A stretch of 12,433 nt of DNA from Promethearchaeota archaeon (GCA_030615145.1 JAUWZT010000093.1:1-12433); one strand, 5' to 3'; shown: positions 1 through 6,761, numbered from the stretch's first letter. Made by a program: numbers and translations. Notes: generated by a model not told the origin, from the letters alone.

Positions 1-390
1 ATTATAATACAATTAATTCTTACTGCGATTTTACCTGTATCTATTGATACAATGCAAACTAACACTATTGAATATTGGTTTTTTTATTTACCAGACACTT
101 ACACAAGTACATTTGGAATTGAAAGTTGGGTAAACCCCACCATATTGATTGCTTTTAGAGTTACAACATCTCTTTTGATTGGATTAGTAATTGTTCCATT
201 ACTCGTAGATATAAAGGGTGAAGACGTGCCTCTACCGGTCTTTATTGTCGTAATTGGTTTATTTATCCCACCTTTTCTCTATTTAAGCTTTGTTTGGTTG
301 CCGGGAGCGATGCCAGTGTTGACATTTCTTATGTGTGTGATATTATTTATTCTACTACTACTAATAACGAAGTCGGGCAAGGAAGGATAG
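1..390 (+). CDS. Multi-pass membrane protein, C-terminal part (cut by window edge)
   Basis: The reading frame is open from base 1 to the TAG at 388-390, so the gene probably begins upstream; an internal ATG at 52 is the first Met, with no Shine-Dalgarno before it. The 17 codons before that ATG encode a hydrophobic stretch, which supports a longer gene. The visible 129 residues contain about three further hydrophobic segments: one from Asn-Pro-Thr to Pro-Leu-Leu (about bases 130-210), one around 230-300, and a final one at about 305-370 ending in a short basic tail. An aromatic and Thr-rich loop lies between the first and second segments. I recognise no family. A T-rich tract follows the stop, and radA follows on the same strand behind its own promoter, so the two are probably separate transcripts. 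An AT-rich TATA-like sequence at 1-10 leaves a small chance that translation starts at 52. Confidence 0.6.
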   Translation: MIIQLILTAILPVSIDTMQTNTIEYWFFYLPDTYTSTFGIESWVNPTILIAFRVTTSLLIGLVIVPLLVDIKGEDVPLPVFIVVIGLFIPPFLYLSFVWLPGAMPVLTFLMCVILFILLLLITKSGKEG

Positions 391-405
391 AAAAAGAAAT
401 AACAT

Positions 406-424
406 TATATTTTTTATTTTTTTG
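406..424 (+). terminator. T-rich tract after the membrane-protein gene
   Basis: A nearly pure T tract, broken by one A, starts about 16 bases after the TAG at 388-390. Archaeal RNA polymerases terminate at T-runs without needing a stem. The placement between the membrane-protein gene and the radA promoter fits. No strong hairpin was seen. Confidence 0.45.
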
Positions 425-467
425 TTATAATTTTTATATATATTGGACAATAAAGTATTGATATTAC

Positions 468-478
468 AATTTAAATTA
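468..478 (+). promoter_or_regulatory. TATA-like box of radA
   Basis: The tract AATTTAAATTA is centred near 474. Archaeal transcription starts about 26 bases after the box centre, here near 500. That puts the start four bases before the ATG at 504, and after the alternative GTG at 489. It therefore favours the ATG and an almost leaderless mRNA. Confidence 0.5.
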
Positions 479-503
479 AACTAATTTTGTGTTTTGTAAA
501 ATC

Positions 504-1502
504 ATGGCAAAAAAAAAAGTTGATTTAGAAGAAAATAGCAGTGAAGACGCAATAAAAACGGAGGCAAAATACGAACTAAAGGATTTACCGGGAGTAGGAG
601 ATGTTACGATAAAAAAGTTAAAGGAGGCAGGAATTATCTCGATCAAATATCTTGCAATTTATCCAATTGCTAAATTAATGGATAAAGCGGGAATAGGAGA
701 AAAAACAGCTCAAAAAATTGTTAAAGCTGCTCAAGACATTGAAAAAATGGGATTTAAAAGCGCTGACCTTATATGGGAAAAAAGAAAGCATTTGAATCGG
801 TTAACAACAAGTAGTCATACATTAGATGAATTATTAGCAGGGGGGATTGAACCAGGTGCTTTAACTGAGTTTTATGGTGAATATAGGACAGGAAAGACTC
901 AAATAGCGCACCAACTCTGCGTAAACGTTCAATTACCCTACGAAGAGGGAGGTCTTGAAGGTAATGCCCTTTATATCGATTCGGAAGGAACTTTTAGACC
1001 TGAAAGAATAGTCCAAATGGCCGAAGCTAAAGATTTAGATCATAATCAAGTTTTACGGAATATTACTGTTGGGAGAGCTTATAATTCTGATCACCAAGTC
1101 CTGCTAGCACAAGAAGCTTCAAAGATAATTAAAGAAAAGAATATCAAACTAATCGTTGTAGATTCAATAATTGGGCACTTTCGAAGCGAATATGTAGGGA
1201 GGGGCACTTTGGCAAATCGTCAACAAATACTCAACACTCACATCCATGATTTATTAAGGTTAACAGAAATATTTGACGAGTTAGCAATAATGATTACAAA
1301 CCAAGTCTCTTCGAAACCAGACGTATTCTATGGAAACCCAACAACTCATACAGGAGGACATATTATGGCCCACGGTGCTACGATAAGAATATATTTAAGA
1401 AAGGGAAAAGGAGAACAGAGAGTAGCAAAAATGGTTGATGCCCCCCATTTACCCGAAGGAGAAGCTGTATTTTCAATAGCTGATAGTGGTATAAACGATT
1501 AA
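504..1502 (+). CDS. radA: DNA repair and recombination protein RadA
   Basis: Archaeal RecA/Rad51-family recombinase: it forms ATP-dependent filaments on single-stranded DNA and drives strand exchange in homologous recombination. The 332-residue protein has the full archaeal layout. There is a basic/acidic tail, then a helix-hairpin-helix DNA-binding domain (about 25-78, LPGVGDVTIKKL), then the FxxA polymerisation motif FKSA (84-87). The ATPase core has Walker A GEYRTGKT (125-132), Walker B LIVVDS (216-221) and the L2 region with NQVSSKPDVFYG followed by a Gly-His-rich stretch (about 267-292). The C-terminus (PEGEAVFSIADSGI) is typical of the family. The frame also contains a GTG at 489, but the TATA spacing and usual N-termini favour the ATG at 504. 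An A10 run lies just after the start codon (509-518). It is a single gene with its own promoter, converging on the OsmC-family gene. Confidence 0.97.
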   Translation: MAKKKVDLEENSSEDAIKTEAKYELKDLPGVGDVTIKKLKEAGIISIKYLAIYPIAKLMDKAGIGEKTAQKIVKAAQDIEKMGFKSADLIWEKRKHLNRLTTSSHTLDELLAGGIEPGALTEFYGEYRTGKTQIAHQLCVNVQLPYEEGGLEGNALYIDSEGTFRPERIVQMAEAKDLDHNQVLRNITVGRAYNSDHQVLLAQEASKIIKEKNIKLIVVDSIIGHFRSEYVGRGTLANRQQILNTHIHDLLRLTEIFDELAIMITNQVSSKPDVFYGNPTTHTGGHIMAHGATIRIYLRKGKGEQRVAKMVDAPHLPEGEAVFSIADSGIND

Positions 1503-1545
1503 ATCATGCACTTAAGTTGTTATTCGAAAAATCTAATTTACATAC

Positions 1546-1580
1546 GCGTTTAAAAAGTTATAAAGAAATAATAAATAAAA
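1546..1580 (-). terminator. T-rich 3' flank of the OsmC-family gene
   Basis: Read on the minus strand, the bases right after the stop codon of the OsmC-family gene are almost all T and A, with several T-runs of three to five. This fits archaeal T-run termination in the convergent gap with radA. The rest of that 78-base gap shows no gene. Confidence 0.35.
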
Positions 1581-2018
1581 TTAATAATTAACATTCACTT
1601 CAACATCAATACCTTCTCGAACGGCTTGAGTTACAACACAGTATTCTTCGAACATCTTTCTACATTGATCTGCTCTTTTACGAGTATCAGGATCGCTAAT
1701 TTTAATATCAATATCGACATCGATCTTTTTAACTCTCCAGAAACCTTTTTTATTTCGAGCAATTGTTAGTTCTGCTTCAGCTTTCAAATCTTCTAAAGTA
1801 AGATTTCTTTTTTTTAAACAAAAAATAAAACTAGCACTCAAACACCCTAATAAGGCTAAGCCTAGCATTCTTGTAGGGTTAGGACCAAGCATGTCAACTT
1901 CTTCCTTATGTGTATCGTCTACATAGCAATCTTTTACTTTCATATCCCCAAGGTCGCACGAAAATATCATTTCTTGTTCTAAAGACAATCCAACTTTGGT
2001 TTTCATTCCTTCAGACAT
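1581..2018 (-). CDS. OsmC/Ohr-family protein (thiol peroxidase fold)
   Basis: OsmC-family proteins reduce organic hydroperoxides through a pair of cysteines in a small, usually cytoplasmic dimer. The 145-residue length is typical. Family signatures visible are GPNPTRMLGLALLGC (45-59), leading into the buried helix with the first cysteine, and EEYCVVTQAV (124-133) with the second. Cys59 and Cys127 match the spacing of the redox pair in E. coli OsmC (59 and 125). Extra cysteines at 21, 31, 67 and 119 are not part of the usual motif. The N-terminal strand region and the middle strand-rich part (80-110) fit the fold. The ATG at 2018 is used here; Met5 at 2006 is possible, because a TATA-like tract at 2031-2040 is only 18 bases from 2018 but 30 from 2006. 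Subfamily and physiological substrate cannot be told from sequence alone. Confidence 0.88.
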   Translation of the reverse strand: MSEGMKTKVGLSLEQEMIFSCDLGDMKVKDCYVDDTHKEEVDMLGPNPTRMLGLALLGCLSASFIFCLKKRNLTLEDLKAEAELTIARNKKGFWRVKKIDVDIDIKISDPDTRKRADQCRKMFEEYCVVTQAVREGIDVEVNVNY

Positions 2019-2163
2019 ATAAAATCACATTTATATTATTTTTTTAGGTTATTAGTTTATTTTGCATCCACTTTGTGGGATATAATTTAAAACTAACATT
2101 TAACTCTTAAATTTTTTTCATTTAATTTATAAGGTGTAGGAATCGATTATAGTCTGGCTAATA

Positions 2164-2757
2164 TTAATCTGAAGATTCTATTCTTTTTAATCGAAAGTGT
2201 CTATACAAATGGAAATATAAAAAAATAAAATAAATGAATATAAGAAAAATATATTGAAACGCAAAAATAATCATAAAATTTACCATAAGTACGAATAAAA
2301 TAACTTCAATTCCTAAACATATCTTACTACTATAATATTTTTCATCAAAAAAGGATTCGGGTTTCTTATATTTAGCCAAGTATTTAGGAAGATTGTTAAA
2401 TTCTTCTTTTGATATTAATAGTTTTAATCCAATTTGTTTTTTTTGAAAGTAGAAAAAATTAGTACCCCAATCAAAAGTATCTATAACGATATGCGCAGAA
2501 TATGCGACACCACTGAAGTACAATGCGGGCCAATTAGTAATTACTCCAATTACTATGATAAAGAGACTAGGTATTATTGAATGTGAAATAAGCATTCTGT
2601 GATTATGATTTTTAGCAAATTGAGAAAAAAAGACATCGAAATCACAGATAAAAGAAAGTAAAAGGACGAGGAAATATTCAAACAAAGTAAAATTGAAAAA
2701 ATAGTTCAAAATTGAGGCTAATATTATCCCTATTCCGAAATGAGTGTTTATATGCAT
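2164..2757 (-). CDS. Membrane-bound metal-dependent hydrolase-like protein (DUF457/YdjM-like)
   Basis: The 197-residue protein has the pattern of the DUF457/YdjM group, predicted membrane-bound metal-dependent hydrolases of uncertain substrate. Candidate metal ligands are His6, the Asp39-x-Asp41 pair at the end of a membrane segment, HR at 53-54, HS at 59-60, and His89 with Asp93 (AHIVID). Hydrophobic segments lie at about 9-35, 58-82 and 148-183. The region between 100 and 140 is polar and Lys-rich. It follows the PfkB-family kinase by 20 bases, with a good Shine-Dalgarno (AAGGA, 2765-2769) seven bases before the ATG, so it is probably translated from a shared mRNA. The gene is extremely AT-rich (about 12% GC over 2221-2280), which stretches the Phe/Ile content of the last membrane segment. 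The reaction is unknown; sharing an operon with a sugar-kinase-fold enzyme hints at lipid head-group or sugar metabolism, but that is inference. Confidence 0.72.
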   Translation of the reverse strand: MHINTHFGIGIILASILNYFFNFTLFEYFLVLLLSFICDFDVFFSQFAKNHNHRMLISHSIIPSLFIIVIGVITNWPALYFSGVAYSAHIVIDTFDWGTNFFYFQKKQIGLKLLISKEEFNNLPKYLAKYKKPESFFDEKYYSSKICLGIEVILFVLMVNFMIIFAFQYIFLIFIYFIFLYFHLYRHFRLKRIESSD

Positions 2758-2764
2758 GGTATGA

Positions 2765-2769
2765 TCCTT
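2765..2769 (-). promoter_or_regulatory. Shine-Dalgarno of the DUF457-like gene
   Basis: AAGGA on the minus strand, seven bases before the ATG at 2757, inside the 20-base gap after the kinase stop. It supports this start and the two-gene transcript. Confidence 0.55.
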
Positions 2770-2777
2770 AAAGGTAA

Positions 2778-3758
2778 TTAATTGACATAATTTTTACTTT
2801 CTATTCTTTTTATAACTTTATTTTTTGTTTCAAATCCCGTAGGTCCTTTCTTTTCAATTAAAAAAGATGCTGCCGCTGATGCGTTATATCCTGCCTTTTC
2901 AACTGCATTCCACGACATATCAGAATTGATTAACTCGCATATAAAAATTGCTAAATATACATCACCTGCTCCAGTTTCATCCACAACAGTTTTTGGTTTA
3001 AAAGCCGGGATTTTCAATAGTTTTTCTCCATTCTTTAATATCATTGATCCTCCTTCTCCCAGTGTCATAATATATATTGCCTTATTTTCAAATCTCTTAA
3101 AGGATTCCATTACTTTTTGTAGGTCTGTTTCACCAGATAATAATTTCATTTCAATCTCAGACCCTTTTAGAATTAATCGATCGCCTATTAAGCTAATTAT
3201 TTTTTTCATGTTAGCTATAATTGTTTCATCTGAGATGTAAGATATTTTACCATCATCATCAATATTTCTTATAAATCCTTGTAAATCAATTCCAATAAAT
3301 GCATTTGGAAATTCTACTAATACTTTTGATACATATTCGTAAGAAACTTCATTACACAAAGGAACCAACACGATAATATTCGGAAGGTTTGTTTTATAAA
3401 ATTCAGGGATATCTTCAAATCTTAGATTAGGGCTTCGAGATTTGAGGGTTAGTGTTCTTGAATGATTTGAATAATCTAATACAAAATTAGTATTCTCAGT
3501 TTCAAACGATTTCACACCGCTAATATCTATAGACTTGTTATCAAAATGTTTTAACAACGATTTATCAAAATTTATAACTCCTAAATTTGAGATAATACCA
3601 ATCTTCGTTGACTTTGTATATTTTCTAAGCCCTAACGAGCCAAAAGTAACACTTCCACCTAAAGATGGTTTTCGTTTTTGTTTAAATCGAATAATACTGT
3701 CGATAGCTATGTGTCCAATGAATAAAAATGATAACGAATTTTTCATACGAATAGCCAT
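2778..3758 (-). CDS. PfkB/ribokinase-family carbohydrate kinase
   Basis: ATP-dependent kinase of the PfkB (ribokinase-like) family, which phosphorylates a sugar, nucleoside or polyol hydroxyl. With the ATG at 3758 it has 326 residues, the usual size. The first strand FLFIGHIAID opens the Rossmann-like core. A di-glycine substrate-site motif (GGS, 34-36) follows. The signature is DETGAGD (260-266), carrying the anion hole and the catalytic base Asp266. A small-domain strand pattern lies at about 88-110. The frame extends to a TTG at 3788, but the TATA-like tract at 3802-3810 predicts transcription near 3780, so that codon is likely untranscribed. ATG 3758 is preceded by a purine-rich GAAGAAAAG; ATG 3746 is also possible. 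Substrate is not assignable by eye: ribokinase, inositol, nucleoside and fructose-6-phosphate kinases share these motifs. It is followed after 20 bases by a membrane hydrolase-like gene. Confidence 0.87.
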   Translation of the reverse strand: MAIRMKNSLSFLFIGHIAIDSIIRFKQKRKPSLGGSVTFGSLGLRKYTKSTKIGIISNLGVINFDKSLLKHFDNKSIDISGVKSFETENTNFVLDYSNHSRTLTLKSRSPNLRFEDIPEFYKTNLPNIIVLVPLCNEVSYEYVSKVLVEFPNAFIGIDLQGFIRNIDDDGKISYISDETIIANMKKIISLIGDRLILKGSEIEMKLLSGETDLQKVMESFKRFENKAIYIMTLGEGGSMILKNGEKLLKIPAFKPKTVVDETGAGDVYLAIFICELINSDMSWNAVEKAGYNASAAASFLIEKKGPTGFETKNKVIKRIESKNYVN

Positions 3759-3801
3759 CTTTTCTTCATTTAATTTCTTATCGCACAAAGAACTTACTTA
3801 A

Positions 3802-3810
3802 TTATAATAT
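3802..3810 (-). promoter_or_regulatory. TATA-like box of the kinase operon
   Basis: The minus-strand tract ATATTATAA is centred near 3806, which predicts transcription starting near 3780. That leaves a leader of about 20 bases before ATG 3758 and argues against the TTG at 3788. Confidence 0.4.
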
Positions 3811-3910
3811 TTGAAACTTTTGGTTATGGTTTAAAATAAAATCTATTTAAGAAAGAACTTCATTCTTAAAAATGAGACAAGACTTAATAAATTTGCAAAA
3901 AATCAATTAA

Positions 3911-5035
3911 CTACATTTGATTAATTTGTTTATTTAATTCTGAAATTATAACATCTTTCTCAGTAATAATTGATTTTAATTTGTTTATATTTTTCTGCAG
4001 ATTTTCGACTAATCCTGGCATTGAGCTATCAGAAACCGTAGTTGGGGCTATCTGTGATAATTTTAAATCTACTATTACATCTTCCTTTTCTTGTATTTTA
4101 CTTTCAAGGTCTTTTATTTTTTGTTCGAAGTTTTGGGTAGCAATCTGCGTTGCTTCTATTTTCTTATCACCAAGAGAACTTTGTATTTCTTCAAGATCTT
4201 TTTTAAGGGATTCATTTTCTTCTTTCAATGATTCCAACTCTAGAGGGCTAAATTCGAATCCTTTTTCTTCTAAAGCATTCTTAAGCTGCGATTTCTCTTT
4301 GGTTAATTTTTCAATCACTCGTTTATATTTGGTTAAATCCGATTGCAGATCTTTACATAACACTTCAAGCGGCGTTGACGACTGTTCAGGAGGGAGTGGT
4401 TTGATAACGGGAGGTTTTGGAGGTTTAGGAGGCTCTACTTGAAGCACAAAATCTACAGGCTCGCTTTTCATTTTTTCAACTAATTGTTCATTTAGTTTGT
4501 TAATCTCTTCCGATAATGATGAAATTCTTGACTCTATATCTGTTACATTAGACTCTCTTTCATTAAAATCAGATTGCAGCTCCTCAACCAACACGTTATT
4601 TACTGGAGTTGTTGGTACTGAAGTAGAAATTCTCGTTTTTTGCAGATCAGATATTAGACTATCTTTGGCTTTAATTTCTTCGTCTTTTTCTAGCAAAAGT
4701 TTTATCATACTTGTTACTTTACTACTAAGCTCTGAATTTTCGACCGTTAATTCGTTCAATTTTATGCTTATTTCAGTTACTGCCTCTTCTTTCTCTAATT
4801 TTAATTTTTCTTTTTCAGCAATAGCCTTTTTAACGATTTCCTCAGACCGGGTTATCAAATTAATATCAGTAGCAATTTTTTTTCTTAAATCTTCGTTTTC
4901 TTTTTGTAATGATTCAATTTTTTTTATTGACTCTCCAAGTACAGAAGAAGATTTATTTTCTGTTGTGATTTTCTTTTTCCACAAAGAAATAAAGTCTTCT
5001 ACTTTCTCCTCATTTTCCTCATTTTCCTCTGGCAT
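3911..5035 (-). CDS. Long coiled-coil protein with proline-rich hinge and three related repeats
   Basis: This 374-residue protein is rich in Glu, Lys, Ser and Leu, with heptad-like spacing over most of its length; no enzymatic domain, membrane segment or signal peptide is visible. A short acidic start (EENEENEE, from a 9-base DNA repeat) leads to VEDFISLWKKKI (12-23), which could be a distinct helix. Coiled coil follows at about 36-135. A proline-rich hinge lies at about 201-221 (PPKPPKPP, then PLPP). A motif recurs three times, each just after a Ser/Thr/Pro linker: LVEELQSDF (149-157), LCKDLQSDL (226-234) and LVENLQKNI (342-350), each followed by a charged helix. The ATG has an AAAAAGG tract just upstream. 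The gene stands alone between the kinase promoter and a long gap. A structural or scaffold role is likely from composition only. The long antisense frames over this gene reflect its Glu/Ser-rich codons. Confidence 0.8.
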   Translation of the reverse strand: MPEENEENEEKVEDFISLWKKKITTENKSSSVLGESIKKIESLQKENEDLRKKIATDINLITRSEEIVKKAIAEKEKLKLEKEEAVTEISIKLNELTVENSELSSKVTSMIKLLLEKDEEIKAKDSLISDLQKTRISTSVPTTPVNNVLVEELQSDFNERESNVTDIESRISSLSEEINKLNEQLVEKMKSEPVDFVLQVEPPKPPKPPVIKPLPPEQSSTPLEVLCKDLQSDLTKYKRVIEKLTKEKSQLKNALEEKGFEFSPLELESLKEENESLKKDLEEIQSSLGDKKIEATQIATQNFEQKIKDLESKIQEKEDVIVDLKLSQIAPTTVSDSSMPGLVENLQKNINKLKSIITEKDVIISELNKQINQM

Positions 5036-5037
5036 AA

Positions 5038-5046
5038 TACCTTTTT
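5038..5046 (-). promoter_or_regulatory. Shine-Dalgarno of the coiled-coil gene
   Basis: AAAAAGGTA on the minus strand lies directly before the ATG at 5035. The GG is about four bases from the ATG, a short spacing, but it supports this start. Confidence 0.4.
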
Positions 5047-5153
5047 AAATTCACAATTATTATAATTATTGTTAATAATTTTTTTAACTATTAATTTTTC
5101 TTTTCTTAATATGATATTTAATGTTTACCTTAATTTATTTATTATTCTTACCT

Positions 5154-5396
5154 TTACTGCCTACCGAAATTCTCTTCGAGTCTAATATTTTTTGGCTTAC
5201 TGTCCTCTTTATCGTTTGAGATGTCAGCAGAAAAAAAAAAATAACTCCCGATAAAAAATTCCTTTTAGATAGGAACTTTAAAATCAATATTATTTTCAAG
5301 AGTTTCGAATATTTCTTTTGCGATTTGAACTATTTCTTTGTATTCTTCTTTTGGCTCTTCGTTCTCTAAACGATAAGTACAAATTGTAGTGAGAGA
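5154..5396 (-). pseudogene. Probable remnant of a decayed protein gene
   Basis: On the minus strand one frame reads 43 codons from 5396 to a TAA at 5265-5267, with a coding-like composition (YRLENEEPKEEYKEIV, then IAKEIFETLENN). The same frame then continues for another 36 codons (ending NIRLEENFGRQ) to a TAA at 5154-5156. Neither half has an ATG, GTG or TTG start, and two TAA codons lie just upstream of 5396. The simplest reading is the 3' part of a gene that has lost its 5' end and gained an internal stop. An 11-T run in the second half gives a Phe-rich patch and may have expanded. I recognise no parent family, and short coding-like frames do occur by chance. Confidence 0.35.
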
Positions 5397-5401
5397 TTAC
5401 C

Positions 5402-5409
5402 TTTAAATA
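5402..5409 (+). promoter_or_regulatory. TATA-like box of the zinc-ribbon gene
   Basis: TTTAAATA is centred 26 bases before the GTG at 5432. This spacing predicts transcription at or next to that codon, giving a leaderless mRNA, and puts the upstream GTG at 5423 before the transcript start. Confidence 0.45.
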
Positions 5410-5431
5410 CAAAAACGGATATGTGATTAAC

Positions 5432-5812
5432 GTGAAAGATAAAAAAATTATCGCTTATAAAAAGGAGCAGACCAGAAAGATCGCGTTTAACTTAAGGGGA
5501 CTCATCGCAAAAGCAGTTATGCAAGAATGGAGCCGTTTAGGTGAAAGACAGAAGAATAAACCTACATTAGAATATATTAAGATTGGAAACAAGCGCAGCG
5601 ATTTATATCTAGCGTTGCAGGCTTCGATTTGTATATGCCCCGGATGCCATCAAACAGACGGAGACATGGCTTACAACGCCCTCTTGAAGCATTGGTTCTG
5701 TACTCAATGTGTTCAAGGATACCGCGATTTCTACCACAAGAATAAGGCAATTCTCGACCAAGGTGGGTTTGTCGGCGATTTTGACGAAGATTTCCACGGT
5801 ACTTTTTTGTAA
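5432..5812 (+). CDS. Small zinc-ribbon protein of unknown function, Asgard-like
   Basis: A soluble protein of 126 residues, or 129 if the GTG at 5423 is used. The first 50 residues are basic and helical (KKEQTRKIAFNLRGLIAKAV). The centre has a probable zinc site: CPxC (Cys69 and Cys72, with another Cys at 67) and, 18 residues later, CTQC (Cys90 and Cys93). The end is acidic and aromatic (GGFVGDFDEDFHGTFL). No enzyme family is recognised; from memory it resembles short conserved hypotheticals in Asgard genomes, which I could not check. Base composition stands out: 151 G/C in 350 bases (about 43%) over 5461-5810, well above most of the window and closer to radA, which suggests a well-conserved or well-expressed gene rather than an import. 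It has its own TATA-like box and ends nine bases from the stop of the MEMO gene, which converges on it. Confidence 0.7.
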   Translation: MKDKKIIAYKKEQTRKIAFNLRGLIAKAVMQEWSRLGERQKNKPTLEYIKIGNKRSDLYLALQASICICPGCHQTDGDMAYNALLKHWFCTQCVQGYRDFYHKNKAILDQGGFVGDFDEDFHGTFL

Positions 5813-5821
5813 TTATTAGTT

Positions 5822-6721
5822 TTAAATATAACTTATAATCCCTGAAAAATAACCAACACAATATCCATATCCACCCTTAATGTCGTTGCTAGTATAATAT
5901 TTTAGCAATTCGCCTTTTAACAATTCACCTTTAGTTGCGTTTAATTTTTCACAAATTAACATTAAAGTCGTTATTGTTTGGGCTCCGCATACGGTTGTTT
6001 TTGAAGCAGCTGAAAGAGTTTTATTTGGATTAAATTCTACAAAAGCATCAATAACATCTTGATCAAATTTCTTAAACTCAATTAATTGATTTTTATCAAA
6101 AACCTCTTTATGTGACATATCGGACGATGCTACAATAACAATATCTTTATTTAACGCTTTAATTGCTGTAGAAATATCAAAAGCTATTTTTTCAAATACG
6201 CTATAATCCCTTCTAATCCCTATTTTTAGTGTTACTATTTTTACATCTTTATCTTTAGCACAATATTTAATGAAAGGTAATTGTATTTCAATATTGTGTT
6301 CTTGTTCCATGAAGCCGGTGAAGGCAGAACGATCTTCAACAATAATATCACTTGTATCTAAAATCTTTTTAGATAATTCATCGTCAATTAGTAAGTTTCC
6401 TAAAGGAGTTTCCCAAGCGCCATCTCCTAATAGAGCCACCTTTCCATAGCCAACATGATCAGTCCCTAATACGATAACTGTATCCGGGATTCTTTCTTTA
6501 AATAGGTTCAAATACGTAAAGGCGGCACATCTTCCAGAAAAGGTATATCCCGCATGAGGAGATACCCCTCCAATTATAGTCCTACTATCTTGATTTAGCG
6601 TTTCAGGTAATTTACCTGGCCCAAACTCTTTATCAGAAAAAGAATATTCTAGGTTTTTTATTAAATCTTCTTTTTTACCAGGGTACCAACTTCCCGCATG
6701 TGATGCTTTTCTTATAAGCAA
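5822..6721 (-). CDS. MEMO1-family protein with intact metal-ligand set
   Basis: MEMO proteins share the fold of class III (LigB-type) extradiol dioxygenases; human MEMO1 binds copper/iron, and archaeal roles are unsettled. The start is the TTG at 6721, because AGGTGA (6726-6731) is a perfect Shine-Dalgarno five bases upstream. That motif contains the GTG at 6730, the other candidate. The chosen start gives 299 residues, the usual size, and aligns exactly with the start of the neighbouring paralogue. Conserved active-site residues are all present: SHAGSWYP (His8), SPHAGY (His56), TDHVGY (His89), EHNIEIQLPF (His142), SSDMSH (Asp201, His204) and VCGAQ (Cys245). These correspond to His49, His81, Asp189, His192 and Cys244 of human MEMO1. 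A 15-base tandem duplication near the end gives KGELLKGELL. It is the second gene of a two-gene operon, 40 bases after its degenerate copy. Confidence 0.88.
   Translation of the reverse strand: MLIRKASHAGSWYPGKKEDLIKNLEYSFSDKEFGPGKLPETLNQDSRTIIGGVSPHAGYTFSGRCAAFTYLNLFKERIPDTVIVLGTDHVGYGKVALLGDGAWETPLGNLLIDDELSKKILDTSDIIVEDRSAFTGFMEQEHNIEIQLPFIKYCAKDKDVKIVTLKIGIRRDYSVFEKIAFDISTAIKALNKDIVIVASSDMSHKEVFDKNQLIEFKKFDQDVIDAFVEFNPNKTLSAASKTTVCGAQTITTLMLICEKLNATKGELLKGELLKYYTSNDIKGGYGYCVGYFSGIISYI
5904..5933 (-). repeat. 15-base imperfect tandem duplication inside the MEMO gene
   Basis: Two adjacent 15-base units (5904-5918 and 5919-5933) differ at only a few bases and encode KGELL twice in frame. 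The neighbouring paralogue lacks the extra unit, so it appears to be a later local duplication in a surface loop before the conserved YYTS segment. Confidence 0.6.
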
Positions 6722-6725
6722 TTTT

Positions 6726-6731
6726 GTCACC
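6726..6731 (-). promoter_or_regulatory. Shine-Dalgarno that decides the MEMO gene start
   Basis: AGGTGA, the exact complement of the archaeal anti-Shine-Dalgarno core, sits five bases before the TTG at 6721. It overlaps the GTG at 6730, so that codon is more likely part of the ribosome binding site than the start. Confidence 0.6.
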
Positions 6732-6761
6732 TTCTTCTAAATAATTATTGTTGTTTTCCTA

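Larger units (their letters stand above)
5047..5422. other. Long gap without an intact gene
   Basis: This 376-base stretch separates the coiled-coil gene from the zinc-ribbon gene. Its left third is very AT-rich and holds the coiled-coil gene's promoter region, where no single TATA box stands out. The middle and right hold a degenerate minus-strand frame (5154-5396), including an 11-base A/T homopolymer at 5231-5241. The right end carries the promoter of the zinc-ribbon gene. No tRNA fold, box C/D snoRNA signature or repeat array was seen. Confidence 0.6.

Noticed and set aside
509..518. A10 run after the radA start codon as a slippage site
   Set aside because: It encodes ordinary Lys codons, typical of archaeal N-termini, and no alternative-frame product is apparent.
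2066..2081. Short hairpin with a bulge between the OsmC-family and DUF457-like genes
   Set aside because: It is a six-pair stem with no T-run at the right place for either gene; it is probably chance in AT-rich sequence.
2926..3801. Plus-strand frames opposite the kinase (2926-3240 and 3535-3801)
   Set aside because: They are antisense to a gene with clear PfkB motifs, with no family signature of their own.
3981..5048. Two long plus-strand frames (3981-4442 and 4497-5048)
   Set aside because: They are antisense to the coiled-coil gene; the Ser/Phe-rich composition is what Glu/Lys/Asp codons give on the opposite strand.
5221..5244. Tiny plus-strand ATG frame reading Met-Ser-Ala-Glu-Lys-Lys-Lys
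   Set aside because: It looks like a gene start but stops after seven codons, and one-base changes in the A-run do not open a longer frame.
5577..5861. Minus-strand frames over the zinc-ribbon gene (94 and 62 codons)
   Set aside because: They overlap a gene with clear zinc-site cysteines; the compositions are irregular and no motif is recognisable.
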